A DNA stretch of 64,000 bases from Prostheceraeus crozeri (Eukaryota; Platyhelminthes; Polycladida; Euryleptidae), in assembly GCA_907163375.1 (NCBI GenBank), contig CAJQUW010011049.1:239797-303796 (forward strand). Reading direction: 5' to 3'. The notes under the pieces are model-generated. The model was not told the origin of the DNA and did no database searches. It was given only the letters and a program-made list of their open reading frames with translations. Made by a program: the position numbers and the translations under genes. Below, in pieces: positions 31,461 to 45,682 of the stretch; position 1 is the stretch's first letter; each line of letters starts with the position of its first letter.

Positions 31461-32490
31461 GTAAGAAAAGCTTGTTCGTCAATGTATCGACTCAACAAGT
31501 CGAAATTTGAACATGTTCAGCAGAAATGTCGTAACTTTATTTGCGCTTCTTCCAATTGCTCGTTTCCAAATTTCTTGCAACTCCATTACCGTTGCCAGAA
31601 TCAAAGTTTTATTAAACTATTTGAGAATTCAATCAAGAATGAGACTCACCCATTGCATCCAATAATCAATGTAGGAACAGGGCGAACATTTTACATCTTG
31701 AAAATGACTATGTTGCACATGTAGGCCTACAAATTATACCTCGAATCAGCATTCCACGATATAAATAGAAATAGTCTTAGTAATCAATTGAAGCACTTAA
31801 ATTTTCAGAATCACAAAAATGTGATTCCGTAAGATGTGATTCCGTCAAACCAAACACATTTTTTTACTCTACTACGTTTTCTGTTGAGTGCAACTTCCTA
31901 TTTTATAGAAAAACAAATTTTCCTTTCTTAATAATCCGGGAGCCAACAGGAATTTGTTTAGCATTGCGCGTACAAAGGATTTGATGACTGAAATATGTTG
32001 AATGGGTTCAAGAAACTCTTTTTTTTCTAAATTTTTTTTCTTTAGTTTCCTCCTCTACACAAATGAGTGGGGACCTCCTCAAAATGTCCCAAAATTTAAC
32101 TTGAATTAACATAATCGAGTACATCAACGAAACGTATGCCAAAATAATCATTTTGAGAGTCTAAATGAAGAATCACCATTCTTGGGTGTCAACTCCTGTA
32201 CCGAGTCCACATAGGAAGGTCACTAATTAGCACTTTCATTAGCATGATCAATTTCATCAACAAAACTTGACAAGAACAACATTGACGTTTATCCCGAAAT
32301 CCCGAAGAAACGGTGAGCAGCTGTTGGTATAAAGGTAATAAGTGCTAATGCGAGTAAGTATAGTAATAATAATAAGCAGTTTATTCTTTAAAAATTGACA
32401 TTCATCAATTATACAGAAAACGCGCTCCATGGCCCCGGGAGGAGCTTGTAGGATTACGTAAAGAACGTCAACAAGAAGTACATTTATCTA

Positions 32491-33556
32491 TATGATGGTG
32501 GAAAGAATCAGGAATATTTTGATGTTAAACGATTATATAATTGATGTAGTATACAAAATGTTTCGGTCGGCATCCACAGACCATCTTCAGGTAAAAAAAG
32601 AAAGAAATTCAATAAAGGGTTAGTAGTGCTATGTGAGCAATTCAAACATAAAACATAATTTATCTTAATTCGAGTAGGGTCTGGCAAGATAGGATAGGCA
32701 AAATGATTGATGTCAATGAAATATTAAGATGAAAGATGATGATGATATGCGACAGGTAGTACTGGGCTACAATTTACCAATAGCAATAGAAATTGACCTG
32801 ACTAATGGTTTATGTAAGAGTACAAAAATATAAAAGGAATAACGGAGGTAACTGCATGAAAAAAGGTTAGTAGAAAAGGAAGTTTCGATAACTGTCGAGT
32901 TCATTTTTGTTGTTAATAGAGGGCTGCAATTTTTTGATGAAAAATGATTCACTTAAACGGATATTAGTATTGTCATTATCATAGTCAAGAATTGAGCACG
33001 TAAGATTAAAGTTGTAGATGTGACAGTTTTAACATGTTTATAAACTGAGGATGTTTTTGTTGTTAAATGTTCTTTGTAGCGATGGTGAAAAGATCTGATG
33101 GTACTACCGATGCAAAATTTTTTACATTTGTTACATGTGATTTAGTAGATGATATTTTTCTGATTGCACAAATCGCTTTTATTCAAGGGACAGTTGGTGA
33201 GAGTACAATTGCTTGATGAAGAAACGTTTTTCTGTTTCAAATATTACCGAATGGTTTTATTTTTTTTTGTTAAACGAACATTTATGTTATTTTTTCGAAA
33301 AATTCCTTTTAGTCTTTTGTCCATTGTGTCCGATATATATGGAAAAGGAAAGTATAGAGGTTGTTTGTTGAGCCACTTCGGATCGTTCTTTCTTTTTCTT
33401 TTCAAGTTGCTCACATAGCACTACTAACCCTTTATTGAATTTCTTTCTTTTTTTACCTGAAGATGGTCTGTGGATGCTGACCAAAAATTTTGTATACTAC
33501 ATCAATTATATAATCGTTTAACATCAACATATTCCTGATTCTTTCCAACATCATAT
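32491..33556 (-). mobile_element. Penelope-like element remnant between 150-bp inverted arms
   Basis: Arms at 32491-32640 and 33407-33556 are near-perfect inverted copies carrying CCTGAAGATGGTCTGTGGAT, a word typical of Penelope-like LTRs. Between them on the minus strand (about 32880-33215) is a decayed GIY-YIG domain with TCNKCKKFCIGSTIRSFHH and RYKEHL. Stops interrupt it and the reverse transcriptase part is missing. Confidence 0.75.
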
Positions 33557-33912
33557 AAAACAACATGATTAATCAGGACCTTTTCACTATACATTTATCT
33601 AGTATAAGGAAAAGTTTCTGATTTCAATATTGCTCTAAAACGCTGAAAAGACGGTGCACAAACACATTTAGCAGGTAATAAGTTCCAAAAAGGAAAAACA
33701 CGATAGAAAAAGTAGTTACGCAATGTCTTTGTGCGAGGAAGGAATTTTGGCAAAACTTGGCACGGATTGTTGGCACAACTTCTAGTAGAGTATTTTTTCT
33801 AGTAGTAGAGAGGGGTATGAAGTGAAATAAAATATTTCTAAAAATCAGTTTCAATTACATGTCTGTTGTAATACGTTTTGAAAAAAGGTTAAAGTAGTCA
33901 ATGGTATAATTA

Positions 33913-35195
33913 CAGGGTGCGGCAGAAAAAATGTGACTAAATTTTAAAGTAGCATAACTTTCTAATTATCCAACAGAAATTAACAAATAAGGGCACATCT
34001 TGAAGCCAATGCACATCTTTATTACCATAATCAACATTGCCTTGATTGCATTTGAGGATGAGAGTATAATGTTCAGGCAAAGCAGAAGAACTGGAAAGCC
34101 AAGAAGCTCGATGAAAAGAACAACGACTGAATGTAGAAGCGAGCCTACTTCAAATTCTTCACTTAAACGTTGATCGGCATGATAATATCTTTCTCCTGCA
34201 GAAGACTGCATTGGATCAACCTTCAACAGAAACGCCTTTTAACCGAACGACAGAAATTTCGTGTTTTCCTGTTTTATTTCTTCCAAAGTCTTCACGTCTC
34301 TTCCAAGTTAAACCCTCTGCATTTTCATTTAGAAATGCGTCATCACACCTACTTTGCCCACTAGACTACATTCAATGTGTTCATGATCGATCATTGAGCT
34401 CTTCAATGCAGGATCTCTTTATTTCCTCAGCAAATTTATAAGAGGTCCAGTGCGGGTGCAAGTGATGTAGGTATTCTACGCATGGTTTGATAAACTCTTT
34501 TTCTCTCTACTTATGGCTGTGACATAATTCAATGAACAAATTGAGCTAAGATTTCTAGCTATAGGCCCGACTGTAATTGCTTCTCATCCTAGATTTGAAA
34601 TTCGAGATAGTTCATAGAAAATCATATGCAAGGTATATTGTTTTCTAATGAAAGCCACATGATGCTGTGGATTGATTTTTATATGAAAAATATCTTCCTT
34701 AAAGATATTTGATTCAGCACATCGATCGCTTTATGTACCCGCAAATATTCAGTATTGCATGATTGAAATGAAAGCTGTTTGGTCATCTGCAGCAATTATG
34801 AAAGAAACACCATTAAAGTGAAGAATTGGAAGTAGTAAATGAAAATGCTTGGGCTTTAACTTGGAAGAGACGTGAAGACTTTGAGAGAAATAAAACAGGA
34901 AAACACGAAATTTCTTGCGACATTGTCATGCCGATCAACGTTCAAGTGAAGGATTGGAAACCGGTTAGCTTCTCCATTCAGTCGTTGTTCTTTTCATCTA
35001 GCTTCTTGGCTTTCCAGTTCTTCTGCTTTGCCTGAACATTATACTCTCATCCTCAAATGCAATCAAGGCAATGTTGATTATGGTAATAAAGATGTGCATT
35101 GGCTTCAAGATGTGCCCTTATTTGTTAATTTCTGTTGGATAATTAGAAAGTTATGCTACTTTAAAATTTAGTCACATTTTTTCTGCCGCACCTTG
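33913..35195. mobile_element. foldback Tc1/mariner-like element with about 0.4-kb inverted arms
   Basis: Left arm 33913-34335 and right arm 34829-35195 are inverted copies beginning CAGGGTGCGGCAGAAAAAAT (A for G at one site on the right). TA flanks both ends (33911-33912, 35196-35197), fitting a TA target duplication. The arms differ by indels; the centre shows no recognisable transposase. Confidence 0.85.
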
Positions 35196-35692
35196 TAAGC
35201 ATGATCGAGTACATCAACGAAATCTTGGTCATCCAATTTTTCCTTGTAGGATGTGTGATTCCTCTTCTGTTATTTATTTAACGAAATAATGGCTACTACT
35301 AACAATTCCACATAGTACAAGTTAGACAGTGTATTTTGCGATAGAAGGCAAGAACCCGTCTTCCTTTGGCGATCCATAAAACTATTTCTATCACCCTCGT
35401 CGAGAACAACGCCCGTGTCCCTATTAAACATCAATTACTTTTAAAAACCACATAGTCTTCAATTCACTGTGAATATGTCAAGAAAGAATTATCCCAGAAA
35501 ACACACTTCATTGGTTTGGCTCGAAAAAATAAACGTATAGCAACGCAAAAAGCTTTTAGATTTTGTCCTTCATCACCTTCAATGTCTTCTATTTATTACA
35601 TTGCATTGTCAGATGCGTTCACTATTTCAAGCTCATTTAAGTGTGTTTTCTGGGATAATTCCTATTAGATCTGTCTCAATGGCTCTACTTTG

Positions 35693-35770
35693 ATAAGCGT
35701 TGTGATGCTTTTAGTCTGGATGCCCTTCCTGCGACTTCCAACGACTTAACCACTTTTTCATGCAGACCAC
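35693..35770 (-). mobile_element. SINE fragment (inverted)
   Basis: The reverse complement contains GTGGTTAAGTCGTTGGAAGT and GCAGGAAGGGCATCCAGACT, matching the core of the SINE at 31284. Confidence 0.7.
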
Positions 35771-35879
35771 GCCAAGTTCGATATAAAAAATCAACGAAAA
35801 TGGAACTTGATTCTATAAGCAACACAGCGTAAATGCATTGACTAAAATTCCGTGTCATTTATGGAAATAGAAAACTTAC

Positions 35880-36014
35880 CCGTGGTTCAGCTAACATGGT
35901 GAAATTGGGTTTTAGGTAATACTTGATGCCAATACTGGAACCTTCGAGAAATACACCACGGAACAGGAGAGTAATTAACACGATGTATGGAATTGTAGCT
36001 GTCAGCCAAACTGC
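35880..36014 (-). CDS. SLC6 monoamine-type transporter, exon D
   Basis: The 135-bp exon (45 codons, phase 0) has a TTTTCAG acceptor and GTAAGT donor. It encodes the end of TM5 (AVWLTATIPYIVLITLLF), the RGV motif, and the loop GIKYYLKPNF before TM6. The join to exon E gives [10 protein letters not shown], as expected. Confidence 0.93.
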
Positions 36015-39000
36015 CTGAAAACGGTTTAAAAGCTATCAGGAAACAATTTTAGGAATTTTAAGATAGAAAATGGAGACATATTCCATTTTCGTAGATAATG
36101 CAGAGATATACTATCTGAGTATGCCATTTATGCATGACAGGCTTTTCTTCATCATGCTCTTGTTTTTCAGAAGCATTACGCATTCATTATTTTGGTTACG
36201 GTATCTCTTATTTGAAAAAAATTATGAGAAGTTGTAGCTCTACAACACTTTTTATTTCATGTGAATTCGCAACTTTACATTGATATAAAAGATTTACATT
36301 TTGAAAACTTTATATTACAATATTTATATTAAATATAACTATATATTTACTCAGGACTAATAGGGTAAAATTATCAATATTTATAGATGAAACACTAATC
36401 AGCAAAAAATTGAACTGATGTTGAATTATGTTTACAGATGACTAACAATAATGCTTTTAGTTTGTTGGATAGAAATAATCATTTATGGTCGCATGAGTAT
36501 AGGAAATTCACAAAAAAATTGTCAATTTGTCAACAAAGTCGTAATTAAGAAAAAAGAAAGCAAGTACATTTTAACACAAGTGGTAATTCCTCGTAAATCT
36601 TCAAACAAAAGTCGTGTTTCATATGAGTGAATTTTTCATCAGTGATGCTAGAGTGGAAGGAACGAAACATTGATTTCGTAGTTTTGGTGGATGCGATTTC
36701 CTTAGATGCGATGGTTCAGTACATGGCTTTGGCTCTCTATATTCTTATGAACGAGTTTTCTACTAGCAGATTCACGTCGAAGTTTGATTTCTTTTTTCTC
36801 GGCATTGACATTTCCTGATATTGTTACTTTCGCAATATACTGAGTGAGTCAAAAGTGAACATTCATGGCATTGATCTGTGGATCCGGTTTCTGGTAGGAT
36901 ATTTATGTATACGAAGCAGATACATGTGAATACGTCTTCCGCGGTCACGGTCATTGTTGCCTTTGTCTGCTAGTCAGACTTTCATGGTTGTGATGACATA
37001 GCGTAGAAAATAGCTGAGATATATAGCCAGACTGACTGTAGCAGAGCGCGTGTTTTTTGTAAAGACCTTCTATAAACGGATATGAAGATCGAGACATGCT
37101 GCCGATTCCAAGAAAACTTCGATCGATCTGTTGAAAGACTCACCATAGCAAATCTTATTCAGAGCTTAGAGTTAAAATGCGATATCCACAAGACGCAGGG
37201 TTGGGCGCGAATCCGAAATTCAAGGATTTGTCTATTCGCGTGTTGGATTCGTCTTTTCGGTGGATTCGCGCAAATCCCATGATACTGCAGAATATAATGA
37301 ATATCACTTTGCTCCGATGTTGCACCGATTTGCTGACCTAGTGCTTTCTGCTCCAACGATGAGATAGCAGAAGTCAAATCAAGCTGCTGACATCACTGCA
37401 CTTCAAGTTATCGCTCCTAATTCAAAAAGTACTTGTCTGATTTGCATAAATTTTTGCATGTGGGTAGAAAATATACTCAAATACCTGTCTCTGAAGTTTT
37501 GTGACGATTGATTGATTGATTTCTACGGTTTTTAGACAAATTTGAAAACGAGGGGAAGGGGAGATAACCCATAAGTACCGCGAAGTCTTACTTGAACCGT
37601 AGGATGAAGGATTGGTACCTTGGATACCGAGTTAGAATTCAACACGCAGATATGATATGATCAGCAGTGGTGGGCAACCATGTTGGGATAGAGGACCACC
37701 AGTCTTAATAGGCAGAAATAAGTATCTTCAAAATTCATTTTTGAGTACTTTTGAGCGTTATTTGAAGGACTGCTGTACTATACACAGGTAGCACAGGGCA
37801 TAATTGTATTTGTAAATGTATGCATCAGCATTGTATCCAACTAAGCTGTTGTCTTTTAAGGAACTGTGTTTTGAATTCTGTGAATAATGAGATGTGAATA
37901 GACCAAACTAGTTTCTGAAGCTTTTTTGTGTTCTTAAAAGATGGTAATATGACCTTTTCAGTACTGTGATAACATTACCTTATTTCATCGAAATATGACG
38001 TTCTATAACTAAGGTCCATAATCTAAATGTCTAAATAACGGTTTATACTACATCTATCTACATGCCGCACAATGTAAAATAGCAAAATAAAAACTGATTA
38101 AACTACATGCACCTGGGTATACATAGGCCTCCGTCACCCAAGCATAAACGGCTTTCGAAAACCACGCATAGGCTCCCCTAACGATACTTGGGCGATAATG
38201 CCATTCTAGCACAAAATTGGTGCTGTTTACAAATATAATCCAGAAAGAATACTTGAAAGAAAAGTTCGCATATAGATTCACGTATCTTCATGTGGTTGGA
38301 TTCCTTCATTCGTAGCCTACTTTATGTATTTATAGGCTAATTGCAACGTTGCTCATTACGTTGTGAAACATGAGGCATCGAGCACCATGTGACGAGCAAT
38401 CACGCAGTTGATGGCTATGTAACTTGCCTCAAAACTGAAATATTCATTGCGAGTGGAACATGGCTTGAGCATTCGAATGAAAATGTTTTGCTCAATAAGT
38501 CATTGGTTAATGCTACACGTTGCCCACCACTGACTTACACTGAACGATAAAACAAGTGCTGCAAATTTTCTACAAACAAGAAGAATTTTACACACTCAAC
38601 GCTTTTGTGGCGGTAGTGAAACTGCACTTAGGAGCAAGAAAAGATCGTTGACAGTGAAACACTCGCGGGTGTCAACAGCAGAAAATTTGGGGGAAAAGAA
38701 TCATTTTCTCCATCAATCATTAAAAAAAGTCATAGGCTGAGAAGGGGGAACAGATTACTCGATCCCTAACTAGGAAAATTATGTCCCGCTTGCAAATAGA
38801 CTGTGAGCATTGTAAAGTGGACAAAAGTTTTGAAAGCAGCATCGGCTACGCAAAATTGTTACAATTACATCTAGATGCGGCATAAAAAACGTTTATAAAG
38901 TACAAAAAGTTTTGATAGTTGTCCTTTTTGATATACTATTTACCTGTAATATTATGATTATTCCGTAAGAAATTTGTCTCCACGATTTTCATGAATGGGG

Positions 39001-39154
39001 ATTTCGTTCATGTTCATGGGTGATTATTATTACAAAATATTGAATTAAAAATCCATGACATAAGTAGGCATTTATCAAACTTTTAATTTCACATTGAAAT
39101 TCTTATGGAATATTCAACAGAAAATATTGACTGAATCAAATAGTATCTACTTAC
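36015..39154 (-). other. intron between SLC6 exons C and D
   Basis: AT-rich intronic sequence; no gene, complete repeat or RNA gene recognised. Confidence 0.6.
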
Positions 39155-39293
39155 TTTTCCGCTGGTTTTCACTCCCTTCCATAAAGAAAAGTATACGACA
39201 CAGAATACTAAGAAAAGGCAAATCGCAATAGGCCAGTTGATTGGACCTATATTGCCCATTCCACCTGAGTTTTGAATTTTCAGAACATATTTG
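39155..39293 (-). CDS. SLC6 monoamine-type transporter, exon C
   Basis: The 139-bp exon has a TTTCAG acceptor and GTAAGT donor. Its first base completes a codon begun in exon B. It encodes the end of the large extracellular loop ([15 protein letters not shown]) and TM4 ([16 protein letters not shown]), then [11 protein letters not shown], a stretch very close to serotonin-type transporters. Confidence 0.93.
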
Positions 39294-41734
39294 CTGAAAT
39301 AAGTATGGAGTTTCAATTATTTTCAAAGAGTCCAAGTAAAAGATGAATAATGCGTCCTGACATTAGAAATACAAAAATATGCAATTAATAATACATGTAA
39401 TTATAAATATGATTAATAATCATTAAGAATTCAGCACAAGCAACAAAAGGGTTCTCATTTCAGAAGATTGAGACTGCTATGCCTGAAAATGGACAGGTCG
39501 TTTCTTAAAACACAACACTCCATCAAAGTTAATCAAAGTTCAATTCAAGGGAAATTGCATCACTATTTCTAAACTTTTAGAATCTTTGTTCAGTGCACTA
39601 TCAATTTGCTCATCACCGATTGGTATTAATTGACGCCACAAGACTAGTTGCGAAATTTTACTCAATTACTGCAGCAACAATCGCTACATTGATCACATAA
39701 TTCAGAAGCCGGCTATCTGAAGACGAAGTAGAGGGCTCTTCTCCAGATAGTTTCATCTCATACAACTTTGATGATTAAAGCAAGTTGACAAGCTTTCTCT
39801 AGAATATAATATCCACAAAATCATCATCAGCCTATGACAGAACTTTTCATTATTTATGAAGCTTATTTAATATTTAGCTTGATTAGTATTTATTTAATAT
39901 TTAGCACTTATCAATATTTATGAAGCATTTTTCACCCACCACAAAATCATCCTCACTGAGGAATATTTTGAATTATTTATCATACAAAATAAAAAGAAAT
40001 GTTGTAAAATTGCAGCAAAACTTTGCTTTAGTATTCTCTTTAGAGTCACAGAAAATGTTCAAAGATTTTCGAAAGAATTTTGTCTGCCTGGCATCAAGTT
40101 GATCATGAAATATTAAATAGCCTTGACCCTCTCTCCATCACTAAACACAAAAGTTCACATCCACATGTTCGACGAAAAAACGAAATGATCTTTTTATTGA
40201 GAAACAATACAGTAATCATTTTTTCAGCTTATTGTAGTCGTAGATTCTTCCTGACACGACTGTTCCCTAGATTGTCATTCCTAAATCGCACTTTTATTCC
40301 TGACAGCGGAATGTAAATTTGAGCCGGTTTCTATATTAATATCAGGTTATTCGCAAAATAGAAATTTCAAGACAGGGATATTAGCGAAATGCAGGCAGTG
40401 ATGATAGTAGCGAATCAATCAAGCAACCAGAACAAGACTTTGCATTAAGACACCTTTTGTCAGTCAACATAAATGGCCTTCTCGCTTCGAATGTCCAGTT
40501 TCTCCCTGTCTCTGGAAATGTAAGCACCGTTCCAGAGAAGGATTATGGCAGAAAATTGATGGATGACCCTCATCCAGCGATCTATCGCAGAATTCATCCG
40601 CACCTTATTCTCACTGCATTTGCTATCCGAATTTCTATGTACTGTCTCCAAAGTTGGAAACCACTGGCCTAAGAGAACATCGTTCTGCCTGAACATTGCC
40701 ATCAATGACTATTAAAATGAGCCGATTAGCAGAATAGCGAAAATTAAGCACAGATCACGTCATTTTTTCAACCCCTTAGTCATGAAGCCCGTGTTTCCCG
40801 CCGAAATAGTTCTCACATCAAGCATGACATCATAAATACTTAAATAGTGTGAAAACAGAAACTCTGAAACTCTGCTTTTCTTCCTTTTGATTCACAGTGG
40901 AATTATTTGAGTGACTATTTTGTAAAGGCTCGTCTATCGTTGAATTTGAAAGACGTTTGAATTATGCTGACTCATAAACACGTATAAAAGCACTGTTCAT
41001 ACAAGTGATACTTATGTGACTTCACGATTTCATGCAAGTGCCCCCAATGGTTATTGCATTGCGTTCAAAATGTTTGGATGCTTTATTCAAAATATGTAAT
41101 TTGTCTTGTGAGCTATGACTGATAAGATGTATACGTCACATTAGACTCAACACATGAAATGATTTCTTGCACTCAAACAGTGGGGCGCCCTCACAGAAAC
41201 ACTGTTTGGCTAACAAATCTCTAACAACATCTTTTACCCAATGAAATTTACTTGTCACTAACAACTCACTATCTAGCACTGCTTCTGTGCGGTCGCCCAT
41301 GATGGTTATTGAAACTATTTACTTATGTTTAAGCGCAAAGTCTTCATGGTGTAAATTTGAATACTATGAAGAATTACGGAATGATTGATTAATTGCAGAA
41401 ATCCAATTGTTAGATCTGAAATTCAATATTGAAATTAATCAACAAAAATAGAAATTGTATGTGAAGGTATCATCAATACAAACATCATCAACACCAATCA
41501 ATCTCAAAATCGGACAACAAAATTGAATTCGCAAACCATTTCCTTTACATAGATATTCTCAAATAAAACATCACAAAACATCATTTTAAATTTCTCCATC
41601 ACCCTTCATTTCCCTAAAAAACTTCATCTGAACCATCAAACACAATCGTGCTTTGTTACAGATAAATAAGCTTAGATTTCTAGTGTATATTTACTTTTGT
41701 AATCTATTTATCAAGATTACCTCTGATGACTCAC
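39294..41734 (-). other. intron between SLC6 exons B and C
   Basis: It contains the second copy of the 118-bp MITE (41181-41299). No gene recognised. Confidence 0.6.
41181..41299. mobile_element. 119-bp MITE, copy 2
   Basis: Same family as 28653-28770: ends TGGGGCGCCCTCACAGAAAC and, in reverse complement, TGGGCGACCGCACAGAAGCA. Confidence 0.8.
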
Positions 41735-41966
41735 AAGAAATATTCCTCAGTTGATGAGCGTGTAGAATTATCAATTTCCTCTCCGCTCCGATTTCTCATC
41801 ATTTCCGTGACACTGTCACAGTGAACAGTATTCCAAGTATTATTACAGGAACTCCAAGGTACTTCGTATCGGAAGGAATTGTACAAATAATAAACGGCCC
41901 ATGCTATCAGGGTGTTGTAGTACCAAGACACGTACATGCCAATCAGACAGATTCCATAACCAATGC
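41735..41966 (-). CDS. SLC6 monoamine-type transporter, exon B
   Basis: The 232-bp exon has a TTTCAG acceptor and GTGAGT donor. It encodes TM3 (GIGYGICLIGMYVSWYYN) and the start of the large extracellular loop with PWSSCNNTWNTVHC, whose two Cys form the conserved disulfide of the family. Several Asn-x-Ser/Thr sites follow. It joins exon A in phase to give FKG-IGYG. Confidence 0.94.
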
Positions 41967-42954
41967 CTGAAAAGTAGATAATCAATGATTCCAAATATAC
42001 ACGTATTTTAATTTGCTCTACTTCGATTATTCAATCGATTGAAGGAAAACTCAGCGAATACTATTCAAATGATTGTGTTCACGGGAATACTTCATCAATC
42101 TCTCAGTCTAGATAGATAGCAGGGAAGATCAAATTTTCGATCGGTTTTGATAAATTGCTTTCATATGAATAAATCGATTTTATGCCATTTACATTTTACT
42201 TATGAGACTCTTATTTTATCCGCAATTACGATTTAACGGAATATTTTTTATTTTTAGCCGATTAGACGATCTTGCTAGAACTCATGTAGTTGAAAGTTCG
42301 CTGGCATGAAACAACTTTAGCCAAGCACCAGACCCATTCTAATTGCTGAGTTTCTGGATATTGTAAAAGTAATTCAGACCAACAGATCTTTGAAATATAC
42401 ATAGAGCACGCTTTAATCAATCACAGAAAGGTGGGAGCTGGTTTTTAATTTTTCACTTTACACAAGCGAAAAATTAAGATCTGAAATTGAATAAATATTT
42501 CAAAAGCGAATGGCAATTTACTAACTAGCACTTTACATTCTGATGAATATTATATTTAGAAAAGTGCGAAAGCAACACAGAAGAGATGAAATTCTAGATT
42601 ATCAATGGTGTCAGACTCAAATCGAATAGGAATGATTGCATATTCTTCATGCAATCTTTTCATAACGATTCAATACGTCGTCATGGCTTATGCCAGCAAC
42701 GTCCAATTGGAAGTCTGGGATTCCATTTCTTCACTGATTCCTTTCACGCTTTATAACGGAACAGATAAAGAAAATTAAATTATCATATTTAAGGATTGGA
42801 ATGGGAATCCCCTTGCAGATAGACGATTACCTGAAGTCACTGCCACAGTCAGGATTATTTAATACATGAAAGAAAGAAGATGAAGACCTGAGCGCGTCTT
42901 TAAACTAGGGTCATTTGATTTAAGGGACCACAGATTAGGAAATTTGCTACTCAC
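41967..42954 (-). other. intron between SLC6 exons A and B
   Basis: No gene or clear repeat recognised. Confidence 0.6.
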
Positions 42955-43089
42955 CCTTAAACATCGGACAAATTCTCTTCCATACTGAAATGCAGCCTGC
43001 TCTTTGATATTGTCCCAACGCTAATTCCATGTAGAACAGTGGTAATCCACCAAATATGTACATAATAATATACGGAATAAGAAAGGCGC
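42955..43089 (-). CDS. SLC6 monoamine-type transporter, exon A (first visible)
   Basis: The 135-bp exon has a TTTTGCAG acceptor and GTGAGT donor. It encodes TM2 with [19 protein letters not shown], then [18 protein letters not shown] and RICPMFKG, all standard SLC6 features. It begins with two bases of a Gly codon, so an upstream exon with TM1 and the usual GNVWRFPY motif must exist; it was not found to the right of this position. Confidence 0.94.
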
Positions 43090-43763
43090 CTGCAAAAGAA
43101 GGCGTAAATGTTACAACATGAGACAGTTCCCGAAAACTCTCATCGCAATATAAACTCTTCCACTCTTCAACTCAGTTTAATCTGAGAACGCAATTCTACA
43201 TCATCACAATCTATTTTCTTTTTTTATTCATTCAAAGACAACATTTTCTGGATAAGGATTAATCAAGGTCGGAAAATCTGCTGTAAATGTAGATTTACTC
43301 CGACCGCCAGCACCAGTGTCTTCAGGGAACGAGGGCGAAGATGAGACAGACTTTTACCTAATGTTCACTCTATGGGTACTCCGAATCTACGCGTCAATCG
43401 AATTCTAACCGGTTCCTCCTCTCGTCCGACAGGATTTAAGAAAATAAATAGATCGAATTGGAAGCCGACTAAAATGAACTTTTCTCTTTATTAACTTATC
43501 ATAAATTTCTCTTATCTAGTGAAGGAACTGAGTCCAAAATGAATGTCATCAGGTCATTAACTTATGTGTCCATGAGCCTTCATCTATGGAACTACACACA
43601 TTTAGATTTTTCAAGCATACTGATTTCGATAAACAAAACATTTTTGGGCAACTTCATCCACATTCTCGCATACTTGAACGATTGTAAACATGATAATAAC
43701 GCATGCACATGATAGGAAATGACTTGAAGAAATTCCATGACAACAATATTATTGTAGTAAAAC

Positions 43764-43966
43764 GGGGTAAAATGAACAGGAAATAATGTATTTTTTAGCC
43801 TGTATTTCTAGCCTATTAAAGATAGAATGCTGAATTTTCAAATATATTGCATTCGAATCTTTAATTGAAGGAAGGCATTGTACGAGTATATTCTTGCAAA
43901 CGTTAACTACACTAGTGAAGAAATCCTCATTTGTTAACTCAGTAAGGGTGTTCATTTTCCCCTCAC
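43764..43966. mobile_element. short MITE with pogo-like ends
   Basis: The left end GGGGTAAAATGAACAG is inverted at the right as GTTCATTTTCCCC, and a further direct copy (GGGGTAAAATGAACAG) follows at 43971. The sequence resembles pogo-type ends such as those at 57195. Confidence 0.5.
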
Positions 43967-45663
43967 TTAGGGGGTAAAATGAACAGTATTATAAAATTAG
44001 TATATTTTCTTAATTATATAATCTATTTTATCAAATTTCTTGAGAGACACTAGGAAACCATCCTCCCATGTATTATGTCACCATAATCACTTTTTTTCAC
44101 TGAAGAAACCTCTAGACTAAGAGGTTTCATCAGATAAAACATCGATAACCAAATTTTTCTGAAAACTTCAATCTCCTTTCCGCTGGATCTAGGTACATGA
44201 AACACATGGACATTGTATTATCTTCATTCCTGTTTGACTAACTACTTCTGAAAGTAGAAGAATATATGTCTTTGAATGTGATGGTAAAATACAATAATGC
44301 AGTGATATAGTATCTTCGATGAATACTTTAGATCTCTCGCATTTTTATATTTTTCCTGGAAGTCATATTTCATAAAACACTGTTATTGCCGTCCATATTT
44401 CATTAACTCTCTAAATATGATTCAGGTTGCCACTAACAAATGGCTTATCAATGCTATTAATAATGAGTGTCTTCATTGTATCACAATTCTACAGCTCCGT
44501 GAGAGAAGAGAAATCACTATAACAATCGATACAACATAGCACTTGGCAATCCAAGAAACAATGATAAACTGATGTCAGAATATCAGAATATCAGAATATC
44601 AGAACGTATATTTTTTCAATACATGAAAAATACGTACAATGAGGCTAATGAGGTTAATACAGAGATGGCAAGTTACAATAATGACATATTTACAGGAAAA
44701 ATGATTTGTGAGATTTTCAATAATTCAGTAATATTTTCATTATCATTTACAAATCTCAATTTAATCTGAAAAATCAATGCGTTTCAAATTACCTGTTGTG
44801 TCATGTAAAACTGACTTCATGATATCTATACATAGACAATAAATGATTACCTAGCCCATCTGGAGACGTTATGTTACATAAAGAACGAAAAGATGATTGA
44901 GATCGACATGACAACTCTTCTTGTAATGAATAAATCGTCGTTGTAGAAGCGCATTACAGAGAAGCGTACGAAATTGCAGCAAGACTGATACTCCCATTTT
45001 CTGTACTCCAGAAATTCTTATTCAATCTGAATAATTCTGATGATAAAGTAGCTAAATGCACTTACATCAACACTATTATAGACACAGTGGGGAAGCTCTG
45101 TGACTATCTTCCGTCATCTGGGACCTGGCTGAATTTTGCTAGATCGAATGCATCAAGTTTATGAATAATTAGCTATTCTGACACTTGTATACGACTATGT
45201 CTGTAGTAAGTTTGTACTCAAGCTATGTAATCGCATTACAAAAGCCGGCCTCCCTCGGCCCGGACCAAAATCTCGGCCGTCTTCCAACTCTGGTTTAGAG
45301 GATTACATGGAGACGAGTCAATTAACATGAAGCTTCGCAAACAAGGAAAGTTTGAGGCAAATAGGGTTGCAGTGATCGAAATATCTATCAGCGTTTTGAC
45401 AAGAATTCATAAGTTTATATACTTCAGCCAAGTAATGTAACAATGGAAACGTATTAATCAAATTCAATGCATTAATCACTTAAATATAAACGTGCATGTA
45501 CATGTATTTCCAGATTGTTTTGAAACATTGACTGCCGTAGAACATGGAGTGTGTACAGATAGTGAAAAGTTGCTAGCAAGCGATGACGATGCATGTCATT
45601 GAGATTGATCTAAGCGCAACTAATTTGCTTCTAATTCGCAGTGCAATTTGTGCGACTGAAACT

Positions 45664-45682
45664 TGTGTGTGTGTGTGTGTGT
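45664..45682. repeat. (TG)n microsatellite
   Basis: About nine TG units. Confidence 0.95.

Larger units (their letters stand above)
30185..35879 (-). other. intron between SLC6 exons D and E, rich in transposons
   Basis: It contains a SINE (31284-31460), a Penelope-like remnant (32491-33556), a foldback Tc1/mariner-like element (33913-35195) and an inverted SINE piece (35693-35770). Two overlapping minus-strand open frames at 30370-30680 have no recognisable domain. Confidence 0.65.
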
